Shown: positions 1 through 8,589 of the stretch, piece by piece | Layout: each line of letters opens with the position of its first letter | How positions within the stretch are numbered: the first letter of the stretch is position 1 | Assembly (NCBI RefSeq): GCF_013248905.1 | Contig: NZ_JABRVS010000001.1 | Coordinates: 496,001-560,000, forward strand | Source of the DNA: Shewanella sp. VB17 | GTDB lineage: Bacteria > Pseudomonadota > Gammaproteobacteria > Enterobacterales > Shewanellaceae | Direction: 5' to 3' | DNA: 64,000 nucleotides | The notes under the pieces: generated by a model | What the model was told of the DNA's origin: nothing | Databases searched by the model: none | What the model saw: only the letters and a program-made list of their open reading frames with translations | Program-made: the position numbers and the translations under genes

Positions 1-610
1 TAGTCGCTGTGATTAATGCCTCTTCGCCGTAGGCCGATGCGGCACCGACTACTGAAGAGGTATCATGAATGGCTATAGCACTCCAGACGCCAAAATCGTA
101 CTGACTCATAGAGAGCAGGTGTCCCAAGGCTGGAAATAGGAATAGGGCAATAGAATTAAGAATAAATATGGTTGCTAGCGCGACGGCTGTTTGATCGCTT
201 TTTGCATTAATGGCTGGTGCAACTGCAGCGATAGCACTGCCACCACAAATTGCTGTACCTGCTGAAATAAGGTGACCTGTTTTCGCATCGAACTTTAGGA
301 CTTTAGTCAGTAAAAGCCCTAGTAGCAAGGTGAAGATAATAGAGCCTAAGATGAGTGGAAGATTATCGATACTGACCGATATTGCGGTTTGTAGATTAAT
401 CCCAAAGCCAAGTCCGATAATAGAGTAAGACAGCAACTTTTTAGTTAGGCTGCCAAGATCAACATTCGTGGGTACTAAGCCTAAACTTGCCAAAGTAAAG
501 CCAAGTACTAAGGCAATAGGCGAGGAGACCTGTGGTAGCAAGCAGAGTGTGCCGATAGCAGCAAAGAGTAGCATATGGTTTCTTTGTCTATTGTTGGATC
601 GTGAAGTCAT
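1..610 (-). CDS. YeiH/UPF0324-family membrane transporter (5' part, runs off window)
   Basis: The minus-strand reading frame is open from an ATG at 610 to the window edge, giving about 203 residues of the N-terminal part. The translation is strongly hydrophobic with several membrane segments and contains CGGSAIAA and IHDTSSVVGAA, the two signature stretches of the YeiH (UPF0324, putative sulfate exporter) family. The function of the family is not firmly established; an inner-membrane transporter is the usual annotation. ATG 574 (codon 13) is an alternative start, because neither site has a strong ribosome binding site. Family membership is fairly sure, substrate unknown. Confidence 0.85.
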   Translation of the reverse strand, partial: MTSRSNNRQRNHMLLFAAIGTLCLLPQVSSPIALVLGFTLASLGLVPTNVDLGSLTKKLLSYSIIGLGFGINLQTAISVSIDNLPLILGSIIFTLLLGLLLTKVLKFDAKTGHLISAGTAICGGSAIAAVAPAINAKSDQTAVALATIFILNSIALFLFPALGHLLSMSQYDFGVWSAIAIHDTSSVVGAASAYGEEALITAT

Positions 611-1059
611 TTGATATTGGCTGCTATAGGCTAAGTAATAATGGACTTATTATAATGAGTGAATAGATTTGTTAAATTCAATTTGTTTTAGTCAGTTATT
701 CATTTTTATTTAATCTCAATGAACACGAAATGCAGTGTGTCATAACATAGAGGCATAATGTTATTTTGCGACCAAACTGTCAGTTTGGGTTCTCTGTGAC
801 ATTTTTATATCGTAAAACTAAATCGTGAACAATAATTAAACCATAGTTAAGTGAAGTAATGAATACCGTCACAAATCTCAGGATGAAGTAAGTGACGGTT
901 TATTTCGTTCACGCAACTTAAGTCACGTCGTGGAAAGTGAGATCGATGAGTTTGCCCTGTTACTGATATTCGTATGACTGACGAGCATGCTGAGCACATT
1001 TGCCCTAACTAACGTTAAATGCGTTACAATAGCGGTTTTAGATTTGAAGTGATAATCCT
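611..1059. other. Intergenic region between yeiH-like gene and murB
   Basis: This AT-rich 449-bp spacer between divergent genes shows no convincing coding frame. It contains an inverted repeat, ACCGTCAC (865-872) and GTGACGGT (892-899), separated by 19 nt and followed by TTTATTT, which could be a weak terminator or a protein-binding site. The murB and yeiH-like promoters must lie here, but no box stands out clearly. Confidence 0.4.
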
Positions 1060-2106
1060 ATGTCCGCTGAGAAATTACTTTCCTTGAAGGCCTACAATAC
1101 TTTTGGTATTGAGCATACCTGTGTCTCGATAATCAATGCGGACTCTAAGGGCAGTTTAATCCAGTCTTGTTGCGACTTACATCAAAAAAACAAACCATTT
1201 CTTGTGCTTGGAGGTGGAAGCAATATTTTATTAACAGAAGACTACTTAGGCACCATTGTTCGTGTGTTGACTAAAGGTATTAGTGTCACCGATGATGAAG
1301 GACATTATTTTGTGACTGTTGAAGCGGGCGAAAATTGGCATGGTCTTGTTAAGCATTGTCTAGATTTGGGGATTGCAGGTTTAGAAAATCTAGCGTTGAT
1401 CCCTGGTTCGGTTGGGGCTGCCCCCATTCAAAATATTGGGGCTTACGGCGTTGAATTTATCGATGTTTGTGATTGGGTTGAGTATGTAGATTTAACCGAT
1501 GGGCAGTTAAAGCGATTGACATCAGCTGAGTGCCGATTTGGCTATCGAGATTCTATTTTTAAGATGGAGTTAAAGGGACTGGCAATTATCACCTCAGTTG
1601 GACTTAAATTGCTTAAAAATTGGCAGCCTCAACTGAATTATGGCCCGCTACAGCAATTCGATATCAAAAACGTGACTCCTTTACAGGTTTTCAATTGTAT
1701 TTGTGCAACAAGAATGACAAAACTTCCAGATCCTATGGTATTAGGTAATGCAGGGAGTTTTTTTAAAAATCCTATGGTCACTGCTGCACACTTTTTAGTA
1801 TTACAGAAAACGTATCCTAACATTGTGGGTTACCCATCGAATGATAGTATTAAGCTGGCTGCAGCTTGGTTAATCGATAGTGCGGGCTTAAAAGGTTTTG
1901 CTATTGGTAAGGCGGCAGTACATGAGCAACAGGCGTTAGTGTTAATCAATAAAGGGGGGGCGACAGGTAATGATGTTGCTCACTTAGCAAGGCATATTAT
2001 TGAAAAAATTTACACTCAGTTTTCTGTTAATTTAGAAGTTGAGCCGAGAATTATTGGTGCATATGGTGAAAGGGAGTTAAATGATGGTCGAACAATGGCA
2101 ACGTAA
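1060..2106 (+). CDS. murB: UDP-N-acetylenolpyruvoylglucosamine reductase MurB (type I)
   Basis: MurB is the cytoplasmic FAD enzyme that uses NADPH to reduce UDP-GlcNAc-enolpyruvate to UDP-MurNAc, the second committed step of peptidoglycan precursor synthesis. At 348 aa it matches the type I enzyme (342 aa in E. coli). The FAD-binding stretch VLGGGSNILL lies at residues 49-58, FGYRDS supplies R163, the LGNAGSFFKNP loop supplies S233, and VEPRI supplies E328; these correspond to E. coli R159, S229 and E325. The ATG at 1060 lacks a strong Shine-Dalgarno sequence. The gene overlaps birA by 26 bp, so the two are probably translationally coupled, the usual arrangement in gammaproteobacteria. Confidence 0.97.
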   Translation: MSAEKLLSLKAYNTFGIEHTCVSIINADSKGSLIQSCCDLHQKNKPFLVLGGGSNILLTEDYLGTIVRVLTKGISVTDDEGHYFVTVEAGENWHGLVKHCLDLGIAGLENLALIPGSVGAAPIQNIGAYGVEFIDVCDWVEYVDLTDGQLKRLTSAECRFGYRDSIFKMELKGLAIITSVGLKLLKNWQPQLNYGPLQQFDIKNVTPLQVFNCICATRMTKLPDPMVLGNAGSFFKNPMVTAAHFLVLQKTYPNIVGYPSNDSIKLAAAWLIDSAGLKGFAIGKAAVHEQQALVLINKGGATGNDVAHLARHIIEKIYTQFSVNLEVEPRIIGAYGERELNDGRTMAT

Positions 2107-3046
2107 GCGAGATATTTTAATCGCACTTGATTCTGAAAAATTTGTTTCGGGCGAAACTTTAGCCTCTCAGTTAGGCATATCAAGAATGGCCATTAGTAAG
2201 CATATAAGCGCACTAGAAGAGTATGGTGTCGATGTATTTAGTGTGAAAGGTAAAGGTTATAAGTTGGCTAATTCTCTTTCCTTGATTGACGAAATACGGT
2301 TAAAAAATGCCTTTGCACAGCGATGTTTTTATTATGATGAGATCCCTAGCACTAACGCCTTTTTACTTAAGCATTGTGAGGATTTATCCTCAGGTGATAT
2401 CTGCGTTGCTGAATATCAATCAGCAGGTCGTGGTCGTCGAGGGCGCACTTGGGTATCTCCCTACGGTTGTCATTTATACAGTTCTATGTACTGGAATTTA
2501 TCACAAGGAATGGCTCAAGCGACAGGGTTGAGTTTAGTGGTAGCGTGCTCACTTGTGAGTGCATTAAATGATTTAAGCATACAAGGGTTAGGCGTTAAGT
2601 GGCCTAACGATATTTATTTAGACAATAAAAAGTTAGCGGGTGTATTAGTCGAGATGAATGGTCAGGCAGATACCGAATGTCATTTAGTGATAGGTATCGG
2701 GATCAATATGTCGATGTCGAAAACCCAAGGCGATAAGATAGAACAACCTTGGAGCGATTTGTCCCAAAGCGACTCAGTCCCAAACAAGACAGATCTAGCT
2801 ATTAGGCTACAAGCACAGCTCTATGCAGATTTAACTTTGTTTGAAGAACAAGGCTTATCTGCATTTTTAACTCGCTGGAAGCAGGCTGATATTTTTGATG
2901 GCAAAAATGTCAGGTTAATGATAGGCGAGACGTGTATCGATGGCGTTTGTCAGGGAATAAATAAAACCGGTGCTATTTTATTGAAGACAGATAAAGGTGT
3001 TGAGTCTTATGTTGGTGGTGAGATTAGTTTAAGAAGTGCCAAGTAG
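2081..3046 (+). CDS. birA: Biotin-protein ligase / biotin operon repressor BirA
   Basis: BirA activates biotin as biotinyl-AMP, transfers it to the biotin carboxyl carrier protein, and as a holo-dimer represses biotin synthesis genes. The 321-aa length equals that of E. coli. Residues 8-65 form a winged helix-turn-helix domain (LASQLGISRMAISKHI), so this is the bifunctional repressor form. The ligase domain has GRGRRG at 116-121 and KWPNDIYL, which bind biotinyl-AMP. GGGAG lies at the right distance upstream of ATG 2081; ATG 2084, the next codon, is equally possible. It overlaps murB in a different frame. Confidence 0.97.
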   Translation: MMVEQWQRKRDILIALDSEKFVSGETLASQLGISRMAISKHISALEEYGVDVFSVKGKGYKLANSLSLIDEIRLKNAFAQRCFYYDEIPSTNAFLLKHCEDLSSGDICVAEYQSAGRGRRGRTWVSPYGCHLYSSMYWNLSQGMAQATGLSLVVACSLVSALNDLSIQGLGVKWPNDIYLDNKKLAGVLVEMNGQADTECHLVIGIGINMSMSKTQGDKIEQPWSDLSQSDSVPNKTDLAIRLQAQLYADLTLFEEQGLSAFLTRWKQADIFDGKNVRLMIGETCIDGVCQGINKTGAILLKTDKGVESYVGGEISLRSAK

Positions 3047-3060
3047 AGGCACTGCTTAGA

Positions 3061-4011
3061 TTATTTACGCAGGAGTACTTGGTTCATTAGGTGATCGTCA
3101 CCTTTTTGTAAGATCAAATGAGCACGATCTCGGGTAGGTTCGATGTTAAGTTTAAGGTTTGGACCGTTGATTGTGTCCCAAATATTTGCGGCTGTCATTG
3201 TTGCTTGGGCATCATCGAGTTTTGAATAGTGATGAAAGTAGGAATTTTCATCACTAAATGCCCCACCTCTAAATTGTAGAAATCGGTCAATGTACCAGCT
3301 TTTTAATAATGGTTCTTGGGCGTCGACATAAATTGAAAAATCGACAAAGTCGGATACAAAAGGCTGCTGAATACCGGCGATGGTATCTTGGCTTGTTTGG
3401 AGAACATTTAAGCCTTCAATGATTAAAATATCCGGCTGTTCGATCGGCTGGTAATTATCAGTGATCCTGTCATAGATCACATGAGAGTACAGTGGGGCTT
3501 TCACATGAGGGTTTCCAGCTTTGATATTTGAGATGAATTCAACCAGCATTTTCATGTCATAACTTTCAGGGAAGCCTTTACGTTGCAAAAGTCCTTTCTG
3601 TTTTAACTCTGCCAGTGGGAATAAAAAGCCATCGGTTGTGACAAGATCGACTCTTGGATGTTCTGCCCATTGGCTTAATAATGCCTGCAATATACGTGCA
3701 GTCGTGCTTTTACCTACAGCGACGCTGCCAGCAATACTAATAATATAAGGGCGTTTAGGGGGTTGCCTTCCTAGAAATTCATTAAGTACCAAACCCCGCT
3801 GCTGTCTCGCGCCGACGATAAGGTTAAGTAGGCGGCTAAGAGGCAAGTAGATGTCGGTGACCTCTGTAAGGGATAATTTCTCATTTATACCTCTAAGATC
3901 AGCGAGCTCAGGCTCGTTTAGTGTTAAAGGTACCGATTCTCTTAATTCGGCCCACTGGGTTCTTTGAAATGCAAGATAAAGAGCGGTGTGAATTTGATTT
4001 TCGGATGTCAT
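3061..4011 (-). CDS. coaA: Type I pantothenate kinase CoaA
   Basis: CoaA phosphorylates pantothenate with ATP, the rate-limiting and CoA-feedback-inhibited step of coenzyme A synthesis in the cytoplasm. The Walker A motif GSVAVGKS is at residues 95-102, followed by the TTDGF substrate loop and SYDM. I chose ATG 4011 rather than the upstream in-frame start at 4050, because AAGGAG lies just upstream of 4011 and the resulting 316 aa equal the E. coli protein. It converges on birA with a 14-bp gap. Orientation is opposite to the tRNA-tufB operon, so 4012-4195 holds its promoter. Confidence 0.96.
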   Translation of the reverse strand: MTSENQIHTALYLAFQRTQWAELRESVPLTLNEPELADLRGINEKLSLTEVTDIYLPLSRLLNLIVGARQQRGLVLNEFLGRQPPKRPYIISIAGSVAVGKSTTARILQALLSQWAEHPRVDLVTTDGFLFPLAELKQKGLLQRKGFPESYDMKMLVEFISNIKAGNPHVKAPLYSHVIYDRITDNYQPIEQPDILIIEGLNVLQTSQDTIAGIQQPFVSDFVDFSIYVDAQEPLLKSWYIDRFLQFRGGAFSDENSYFHHYSKLDDAQATMTAANIWDTINGPNLKLNIEPTRDRAHLILQKGDDHLMNQVLLRK

Positions 4012-4195
4012 TGGCTTTCTCTCCTTTGAGGAGGCACAGTACACTAACAAATAATCATGAACAATAATAAAGGTTCGTTTACAGCCTATGTTTCTTTTAA
4101 TGCGCTACAAGTGTTGAAATTATAAACGTAAAGCTGTTTTTGTAACCGTAAAACTCATTAAAAGCATTTTTTTTGATTTTATTTCTATTTTGCTA

Positions 4196-4222
4196 TTGCA
4201 CTTGTGCCGACATTTCCATAAT
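4196..4222 (+). promoter_or_regulatory. Promoter of tRNA-tufB operon (putative)
   Basis: TTGCAC (4196-4201), a 15-bp spacer and CATAAT (4217-4222) precede a GC-containing discriminator about 20 bp before tRNA-Thr. The region upstream is A/T-rich, like an UP element. A GC-rich discriminator would fit stringent control, as known for stable RNA promoters. The assignment is by eye. Confidence 0.5.
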
Positions 4223-4242
4223 ATCCGCTACCGAAATGACAC

Positions 4243-4318
<76 letters not shown>

Positions 4319-4325
4319 TTTCTCT

Positions 4326-4410
4326 GGAGGGGTTCCCGAGTGGCCAAAGGGATCAGACTGTAAATCTGACGGCTCAGCCTTCGAAGGTTCGAATCCTTCT
4401 CCCTCCACCA
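4326..4410 (+). tRNA. tRNA-Tyr (anticodon GTA)
   Basis: This 85-nt class II tRNA has a long variable arm, acceptor stem GGAGGGG / TCCCTCC, encoded CCA at 4408-4410 and anticodon loop CTGTAAA. It lies 7 bp after tRNA-Thr, so both are cut from one precursor. Confidence 0.97.
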
Positions 4411-4443
4411 ATTTCTAAAGAGTTAGGTAACCTAGTAGGTTGC

Positions 4444-4517
4444 GCGGATGTCGTATAATGGTATTACTCCAGCCTTCCAAGCTGATAACGCGGGTTCGAT
4501 TCCCGCCATCCGCTCCA
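4444..4517 (+). tRNA. tRNA-Gly (anticodon TCC)
   Basis: This 74-nt tRNA has acceptor stem GCGGATG / CATCCGC, encoded CCA at 4515-4517 and anticodon loop CTTCCAA (TCC). It corresponds to glyT in the E. coli thrU-tyrU-glyT-thrT-tufB operon. Confidence 0.97.
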
Positions 4518-4523
4518 ATATTC

Positions 4524-4593
4524 GCTGAAAGCACTTATCTAAAGTGCGCCCTTAAAAGGGGTTAGGTTATTAAATACTACCCTTTCAGCGCCA
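4524..4593 (+). pseudogene. Degenerate tRNA, probably a decayed tRNA-Thr (GGT)
   Basis: A perfect 7-bp acceptor-like stem, GCTGAAA (4524-4530) with TTTCAGC (4583-4589), is followed by one discriminator base and CCA (4591-4593), 70 nt in all. Inside are a hairpin at 4531-4547 in the D-arm position and GCCC-TTAAAA-GGGG in the anticodon-arm position, with a 6-nt loop and no threonine anticodon. The T-arm GTTCRA signature is missing. E. coli has tRNA-Thr(GGU), whose acceptor begins GCTGA and ends TCAGCACCA, at exactly this operon position. I infer a relic of that gene; a tRNA-like processing or stability element is the alternative. Confidence 0.65.
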
Positions 4594-4705
4594 ACCTGTT
4601 AACATATCTAACTAAAAAAATAAATCGATTCGATGCTTTTCTAAATGCATCGGATTTTTTGTTATACGCGGTTTAATCACCAAGATATCTGATTGGGGCA
4701 ATACC

Positions 4706-5890
4706 ATGGCTAAAGAAAAATTTGAACGTAATAAACCACATGTAAACGTTGGTACTATCGGTCACGTTGACCATGGTAAAACAACGCTTACAGCTGCTAT
4801 CTCTGCAGTATTGTCAAAAGTTTATGGTGGTGAAGTTAAAGACTTCGCTCAAATCGATAACGCTCCAGAAGAGCGTGAGCGTGGTATTACAATTAATACT
4901 TCTCACATCGAATATGACACACCAGCTCGTCACTACGCACACGTAGATTGCCCAGGTCACGCCGATTATGTTAAAAACATGATCACAGGTGCTGCTCAAA
5001 TGGATGGTGCAATTTTAGTGGTTGCAGCAACAGACGGCCCAATGCCACAGACTCGTGAGCACATCCTGCTTTCTCGTCAGGTTGGTGTTCCTTTCATCAT
5101 CGTATTCATGAACAAATGTGACATGGTTGATGATGAAGAGCTGCTTGAGCTAGTTGAAATGGAAGTACGTGAATTGCTTTCTGAATATGACTTCCCAGGT
5201 GATGACCTTCCGGTTATCCAGGGTTCAGCGCTTAAAGCCCTTGAAGGCGAAAAAGCTTATGAAGATAAAATTGTTGAGCTTGCAGAAGCACTCGATACTT
5301 ATATCCCAGAGCCAGAGCGTGCTATTGACGGCGCATTTTTGCTGCCAATCGAAGATGTATTCTCAATCTCAGGACGTGGTACCGTTGTAACTGGTCGTGT
5401 AGAGCGCGGTATCATCAAAGTGGGTGAAGCAGTAGAAATCGTTGGTATCAAAGATACAACAACGACAACGTGTACTGGTGTCGAAATGTTCCGTAAACTG
5501 CTTGACGAAGGTCGTGCAGGCGAGAACTGTGGTGTACTTTTACGTGGTACTAAGCGTGAAGATGTAGAACGTGGTCAAGTACTTGCTAAGCCTGGTTCAA
5601 TTAACCCACATACGACTTTCCAATCGGAAATTTATGTGTTGTCAAAAGAAGAAGGTGGACGTCATACTCCATTCTTTAAAGGTTACCGCCCACAGTTTTA
5701 CTTCCGTACAACGGACGTGACTGGTACTATCGAATTGCCAGAAGGCGTAGAGATGGTAATGCCTGGTGATAATGTACAAATGACGGTTACATTAATCAAC
5801 CCAATCGCGATGGATGAAGGTTTACGCTTCGCTATCCGTGAAGGTGGCCGTACAGTTGGTGCTGGTGTTGTAGCTAAAATCATCGCTTAA
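4706..5890 (+). CDS. tufB: Elongation factor Tu (copy B)
   Basis: EF-Tu is the GTPase that carries aminoacyl-tRNA to the ribosomal A site. The 394 aa show the G-domain motifs GHVDHGKT (19-26), DCPGH (about 81-85) and NKCD (about 136-139), then the two beta-barrel domains ending GAGVVAKIIA. It starts with ATG, whereas the second copy at 21434 starts with GTG, and the two proteins are identical. It is the distal gene of the tRNA operon and ends at a strong terminator. Codon usage is typical of very highly expressed genes. Confidence 0.99.
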   Translation: MAKEKFERNKPHVNVGTIGHVDHGKTTLTAAISAVLSKVYGGEVKDFAQIDNAPEERERGITINTSHIEYDTPARHYAHVDCPGHADYVKNMITGAAQMDGAILVVAATDGPMPQTREHILLSRQVGVPFIIVFMNKCDMVDDEELLELVEMEVRELLSEYDFPGDDLPVIQGSALKALEGEKAYEDKIVELAEALDTYIPEPERAIDGAFLLPIEDVFSISGRGTVVTGRVERGIIKVGEAVEIVGIKDTTTTTCTGVEMFRKLLDEGRAGENCGVLLRGTKREDVERGQVLAKPGSINPHTTFQSEIYVLSKEEGGRHTPFFKGYRPQFYFRTTDVTGTIELPEGVEMVMPGDNVQMTVTLINPIAMDEGLRFAIREGGRTVGAGVVAKIIA

Positions 5891-5911
5891 TTGTGATTTT
5901 ATCTAAACATC

Positions 5912-5944
5912 AAAAGGAAGCTTAGGCTTCCTTTTTGTTTTTTT
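5912..5944 (+). terminator. Intrinsic terminator after tufB
   Basis: An 8-bp stem, AAGGAAGC with GCTTCCTT, loop TTAG, is followed by a T-rich tail. The 30 or so bases between the stop codon and the stem, and the stem itself, are identical to those after the other tuf copy. Confidence 0.93.
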
Positions 5945-5977
5945 ACATATATTCTGGCTAAGTTGATGGTTGTAATC

Positions 5978-6006
5978 TTGCTTAGTCGATAGAATAAGCA
6001 TACAAT
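5978..6006 (+). promoter_or_regulatory. Promoter of secE-nusG (putative)
   Basis: TTGCTT (5978-5983), a 17-bp spacer and TACAAT (6001-6006) lie about 140 bp before secE, after the tufB terminator. A long untranslated leader follows, in which nothing else is recognised. Confidence 0.55.
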
Positions 6007-6143
6007 CCATGGCCGATTTTTGACCCTTTGTGCTTACATTTGGCTCTTAATAGTGTAGGTTGAAAAATATGGTGGCCCGATGTGTTTGCGTGTAACCATA
6101 AGCTAAATGAAGCGCAGGTCGTAGTGAGTAACGGAACTAACCG

Positions 6144-6515
6144 ATGACAACAAATACTGAAAACCAGAGTAATTCTCTGGATATTGTAAAGTGGGCTTTT
6201 GTCGCTATTTTAGTGGCTGTCGCTATTGTGTGCAACCAGATATATAGCGAAGCGAGTGTGTTGATCCGTGCGATCAGTGTCGTCGTCGCTTTTGTTATTG
6301 CTGGGTTTATTGCATTGCAAACTGAAAAGGGCAAACAGGCGCTAACGTTTGCTCGAGAAGCACAGATAGAAGTGCGTAAGGTTGTTTGGCCTACGCGTCA
6401 AGAAGCGTTAAATACAACATTTATTGTATTAGCGGCGACCGGTGTACTGGCGTTAATCCTTTGGGGCATGGACGCTGTATTACTGAGAATTGTTAATTTT
6501 ATCACAGGCGTATAG
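6144..6515 (+). CDS. secE: Preprotein translocase subunit SecE
   Basis: SecE is the small essential subunit that clamps SecY in the inner-membrane SecYEG channel. The 123-aa protein has three hydrophobic segments (about 17-34, 39-58 and 91-113), as in the long gammaproteobacterial form. The conserved amphipathic stretch EVRKVVWPTRQEAL before the last segment is the SecE signature. The start ATG has only a weak GGA ribosome binding site. nusG follows after 9 bp, the invariant secE-nusG operon. Confidence 0.97.
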   Translation: MTTNTENQSNSLDIVKWAFVAILVAVAIVCNQIYSEASVLIRAISVVVAFVIAGFIALQTEKGKQALTFAREAQIEVRKVVWPTRQEALNTTFIVLAATGVLALILWGMDAVLLRIVNFITGV

Positions 6516-6524
6516 GCATTTCGA

Positions 6525-7076
6525 ATGACTGAAGCAACTGAAGCTAAAAAAAGATGGTACGTAGTCCAGGCATTTTCTGGTTATGAGGGCCGTGTAAGTA
6601 AGACTTTGCATGAATATATTCAGATGCACAGTATGGAGCAGTATTTCGGTGAAATACTTGTTCCTACAGAAGAAGTTGTAGAAATGCGTGCTGGCCAACG
6701 CCGTAAAAGTGAGCGTAAATTCTTTCCAGGCTATGTGTTAGTGCAAATGGAAATGAATGATGACAGCTGGCATTTAGTGAAAAGTATTCCACGCGTAATG
6801 GGCTTTATTGGCGGCACGTCAGATCGTCCAGCTCCGATATCTGATAAAGAAGCTGATGCGATTCTTCAGCGCTTACAAGAGACGACAGAGACGCCAACTC
6901 ATCGTATTATCTTTGAGCCTGGTGAGCTTGTTCGTGTTACTGATGGACCGTTCGCTGACTTTAACGGTACCGTTGAAGAAGTTGATTACGAGAAAAATCG
7001 TGTAAAAGTTTCGGTTATGATCTTTGGTCGTTCTACCCCTGTAGAGCTTGATTTCGGTCAGATCGAAAAAAGCTGA
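6525..7076 (+). CDS. nusG: Transcription termination/antitermination factor NusG
   Basis: NusG binds RNA polymerase, links it to Rho or to ribosomal protein S10 and acts in rRNA antitermination. The 183 aa comprise the N-terminal NGN domain (KKRWYVVQAFSGYEG, FFPGYVLV) and a C-terminal KOW domain starting near EPGELVRVTDGPFADF. Length is close to the 181 aa of E. coli. It is cotranscribed with secE. Confidence 0.98.
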   Translation: MTEATEAKKRWYVVQAFSGYEGRVSKTLHEYIQMHSMEQYFGEILVPTEEVVEMRAGQRRKSERKFFPGYVLVQMEMNDDSWHLVKSIPRVMGFIGGTSDRPAPISDKEADAILQRLQETTETPTHRIIFEPGELVRVTDGPFADFNGTVEEVDYEKNRVKVSVMIFGRSTPVELDFGQIEKS

Positions 7077-7098
7077 TTAAAATAAACACAAAAAATAT

Positions 7099-7127
7099 TT
7101 GGACTCGGTGCTGATTTATTGTAGAAT
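7099..7127 (+). promoter_or_regulatory. Promoter of rplKA and L1-type leader
   Basis: TTGGAC (7099-7104), a 17-bp spacer and TAGAAT (7122-7127) form a near-consensus sigma-70 promoter 73 bp before rplK. The transcribed leader contains the self-complementary stretch TTAGCATTATGCTAA (about 7155-7169). In E. coli, L1 represses this operon by binding the rplK leader; a similar L1 site here is inference. Confidence 0.75.
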
Positions 7128-7199
7128 CTGCACCCACTATTTTCGGGGAGCTCGTTAGCATTATGCTAATGGCGTTTGAACCCATACTGAGGAAATCTC

Positions 7200-7628
7200 A
7201 TGGCTAAGAAAGTTGATGGTTACATCAAGCTACAAGTAGCAGCCGGTGCTGCAAACCCGTCGCCACCAGTCGGTCCTGCATTGGGTCAGAAAGGTGTTAA
7301 TATCATGGAATTTTGTAAAGCATTCAATGCTCGTACTGAAAAGTTCGAGAAAGGTATGCCGATCCCTGTCGTTATCACTGTCTATACTGACCGTTCTTTT
7401 ACTTTTGAAACAAAGACACCGCCTGCATCTTTCCTACTGCTTAAAGCAGCAGGTTTGAAATCTGGTTCTGGTCGTCCTAACACTGAAAAAGTGGGAACTA
7501 TCAAGCGTAGCGCTGTTCAGGAAATTGCTGAAACAAAAGCAGCGGATATGACTGGTGCTGATATTGAAGCGATGACTCGTTCAATTGAAGGCACTGCGAT
7601 TTCAATGGGTTTGGTAGTAGAGGATTAA
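7200..7628 (+). CDS. rplK: 50S ribosomal protein L11
   Basis: L11 binds the GTPase-associated centre of 23S rRNA and is needed for RelA activation and factor binding. Length is 142 aa, the same as E. coli. The proline-rich PSPPVGPALGQKG segment (about 20-32), the thiostrepton-site region, is intact. GAGG precedes the ATG. rplA follows after 4 bp, so the two genes are coupled. Confidence 0.98.
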   Translation: MAKKVDGYIKLQVAAGAANPSPPVGPALGQKGVNIMEFCKAFNARTEKFEKGMPIPVVITVYTDRSFTFETKTPPASFLLLKAAGLKSGSGRPNTEKVGTIKRSAVQEIAETKAADMTGADIEAMTRSIEGTAISMGLVVED

Positions 7629-7632
7629 TATA

Positions 7633-8334
7633 ATGGCAAAGCTAACTAAACGCGCTCGTTTGATACGCGAAAAAGTAGAAGTAACTAAAAACTACGATAT
7701 CAATGAAGCGATTACACTTCTTAAAGAACTTGCGACAGCTAAGTTTGTTGAAAGTGTTGATGTCGCTGTGAATTTGGGTGTTGATCCGCGCAAATCTGAT
7801 CAAAACGTTCGTGGTGCTACAGTACTTCCACACGGCACTGGTCGTGATGTTCGTGTTGCAGTATTCACTCAAGGTGCTAATGCTGAAGCGGCAACCGCTG
7901 CTGGTGCAGAGCTAGTTGGTATGGATGATCTTGCTGCACAAGTTAAAGCGGGCGAAATGAACTTTGATGTTGTCATTGCTTCTCCTGATGCGATGCGTGT
8001 TGTTGGTCAGTTGGGTCAAATTTTAGGCCCACGTGGTTTAATGCCTAATCCAAAGACTGGCACTGTCACACCTAATGTTGCTGAAGCTGTTAAAAATGCT
8101 AAAGCGGGTCAAGTTCGTTATCGTACAGACAAAAATGGTATTATTCACACTACTATCGGTAAAGTAGATTTTGAAAATGCCAAACTTCAAGAAAACCTAG
8201 AGGCACTTATTGGTGCACTAGTAAAAGCTAAGCCAGCTTCTGCTAAAGGCGTTTTCCTTAAGAAAGTAAGCATCTCTACCACTATGGGTGCGGGTGTAGC
8301 AGTTGATCAGGCTACACTAGCTAAAGCGGTATAA
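7633..8334 (+). CDS. rplA: 50S ribosomal protein L1
   Basis: L1 forms the mobile stalk beside the E site and is the translational repressor of the rplKA operon. The 233 aa (234 in E. coli) contain the RNA-binding signature ILGPRGLMPNPKTGTV. It is the second gene of the L11 operon; a 12-bp hairpin right after the stop separates it from the L10 leader. Confidence 0.98.
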   Translation: MAKLTKRARLIREKVEVTKNYDINEAITLLKELATAKFVESVDVAVNLGVDPRKSDQNVRGATVLPHGTGRDVRVAVFTQGANAEAATAAGAELVGMDDLAAQVKAGEMNFDVVIASPDAMRVVGQLGQILGPRGLMPNPKTGTVTPNVAEAVKNAKAGQVRYRTDKNGIIHTTIGKVDFENAKLQENLEALIGALVKAKPASAKGVFLKKVSISTTMGAGVAVDQATLAKAV

Positions 8335-8340
8335 GTTTTA

Positions 8341-8589
8341 CAAAGTGTGTGCATTCAACTATACTGCGCGCACTTTGTGGGTTGAGGCTTGTTTTATCAT
8401 TAGTGATAAAATGTAGGCTTCCGTCCAAGACCGTAGGTGTTAGCCTAAAAGCTGACTTAATTTCCTACGTAGACGGTGTCGAACCCCAGAATTTTTTTAC
8501 TGGATAAGCACCGTAAGTCGCTAAACATTTAGGTGTTTAGCATGGTAATTACTAGGGAATTCCCTAGATAGAATCCAGGAGTAAAGCCA
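8341..8589 (+). promoter_or_regulatory. rplJ leader with stacked hairpins (L10 control region)
   Basis: A 12-bp stem (8341-8352 with 8366-8377) directly follows rplA. A second perfect repeat, TTTTATCA-TTAG-TGATAAAA (8392-8411), comes next, with TTGAGG just upstream that could serve as a -35. The remaining leader (about 8415-8580) contains complementary segments such as GTAGG / CCTAC around 8433-8468. In E. coli and relatives the L10-(L7/L12) complex binds a folded leader here and represses rplJL. The hairpins are seen; the L10 function is inferred from position. Confidence 0.65.
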
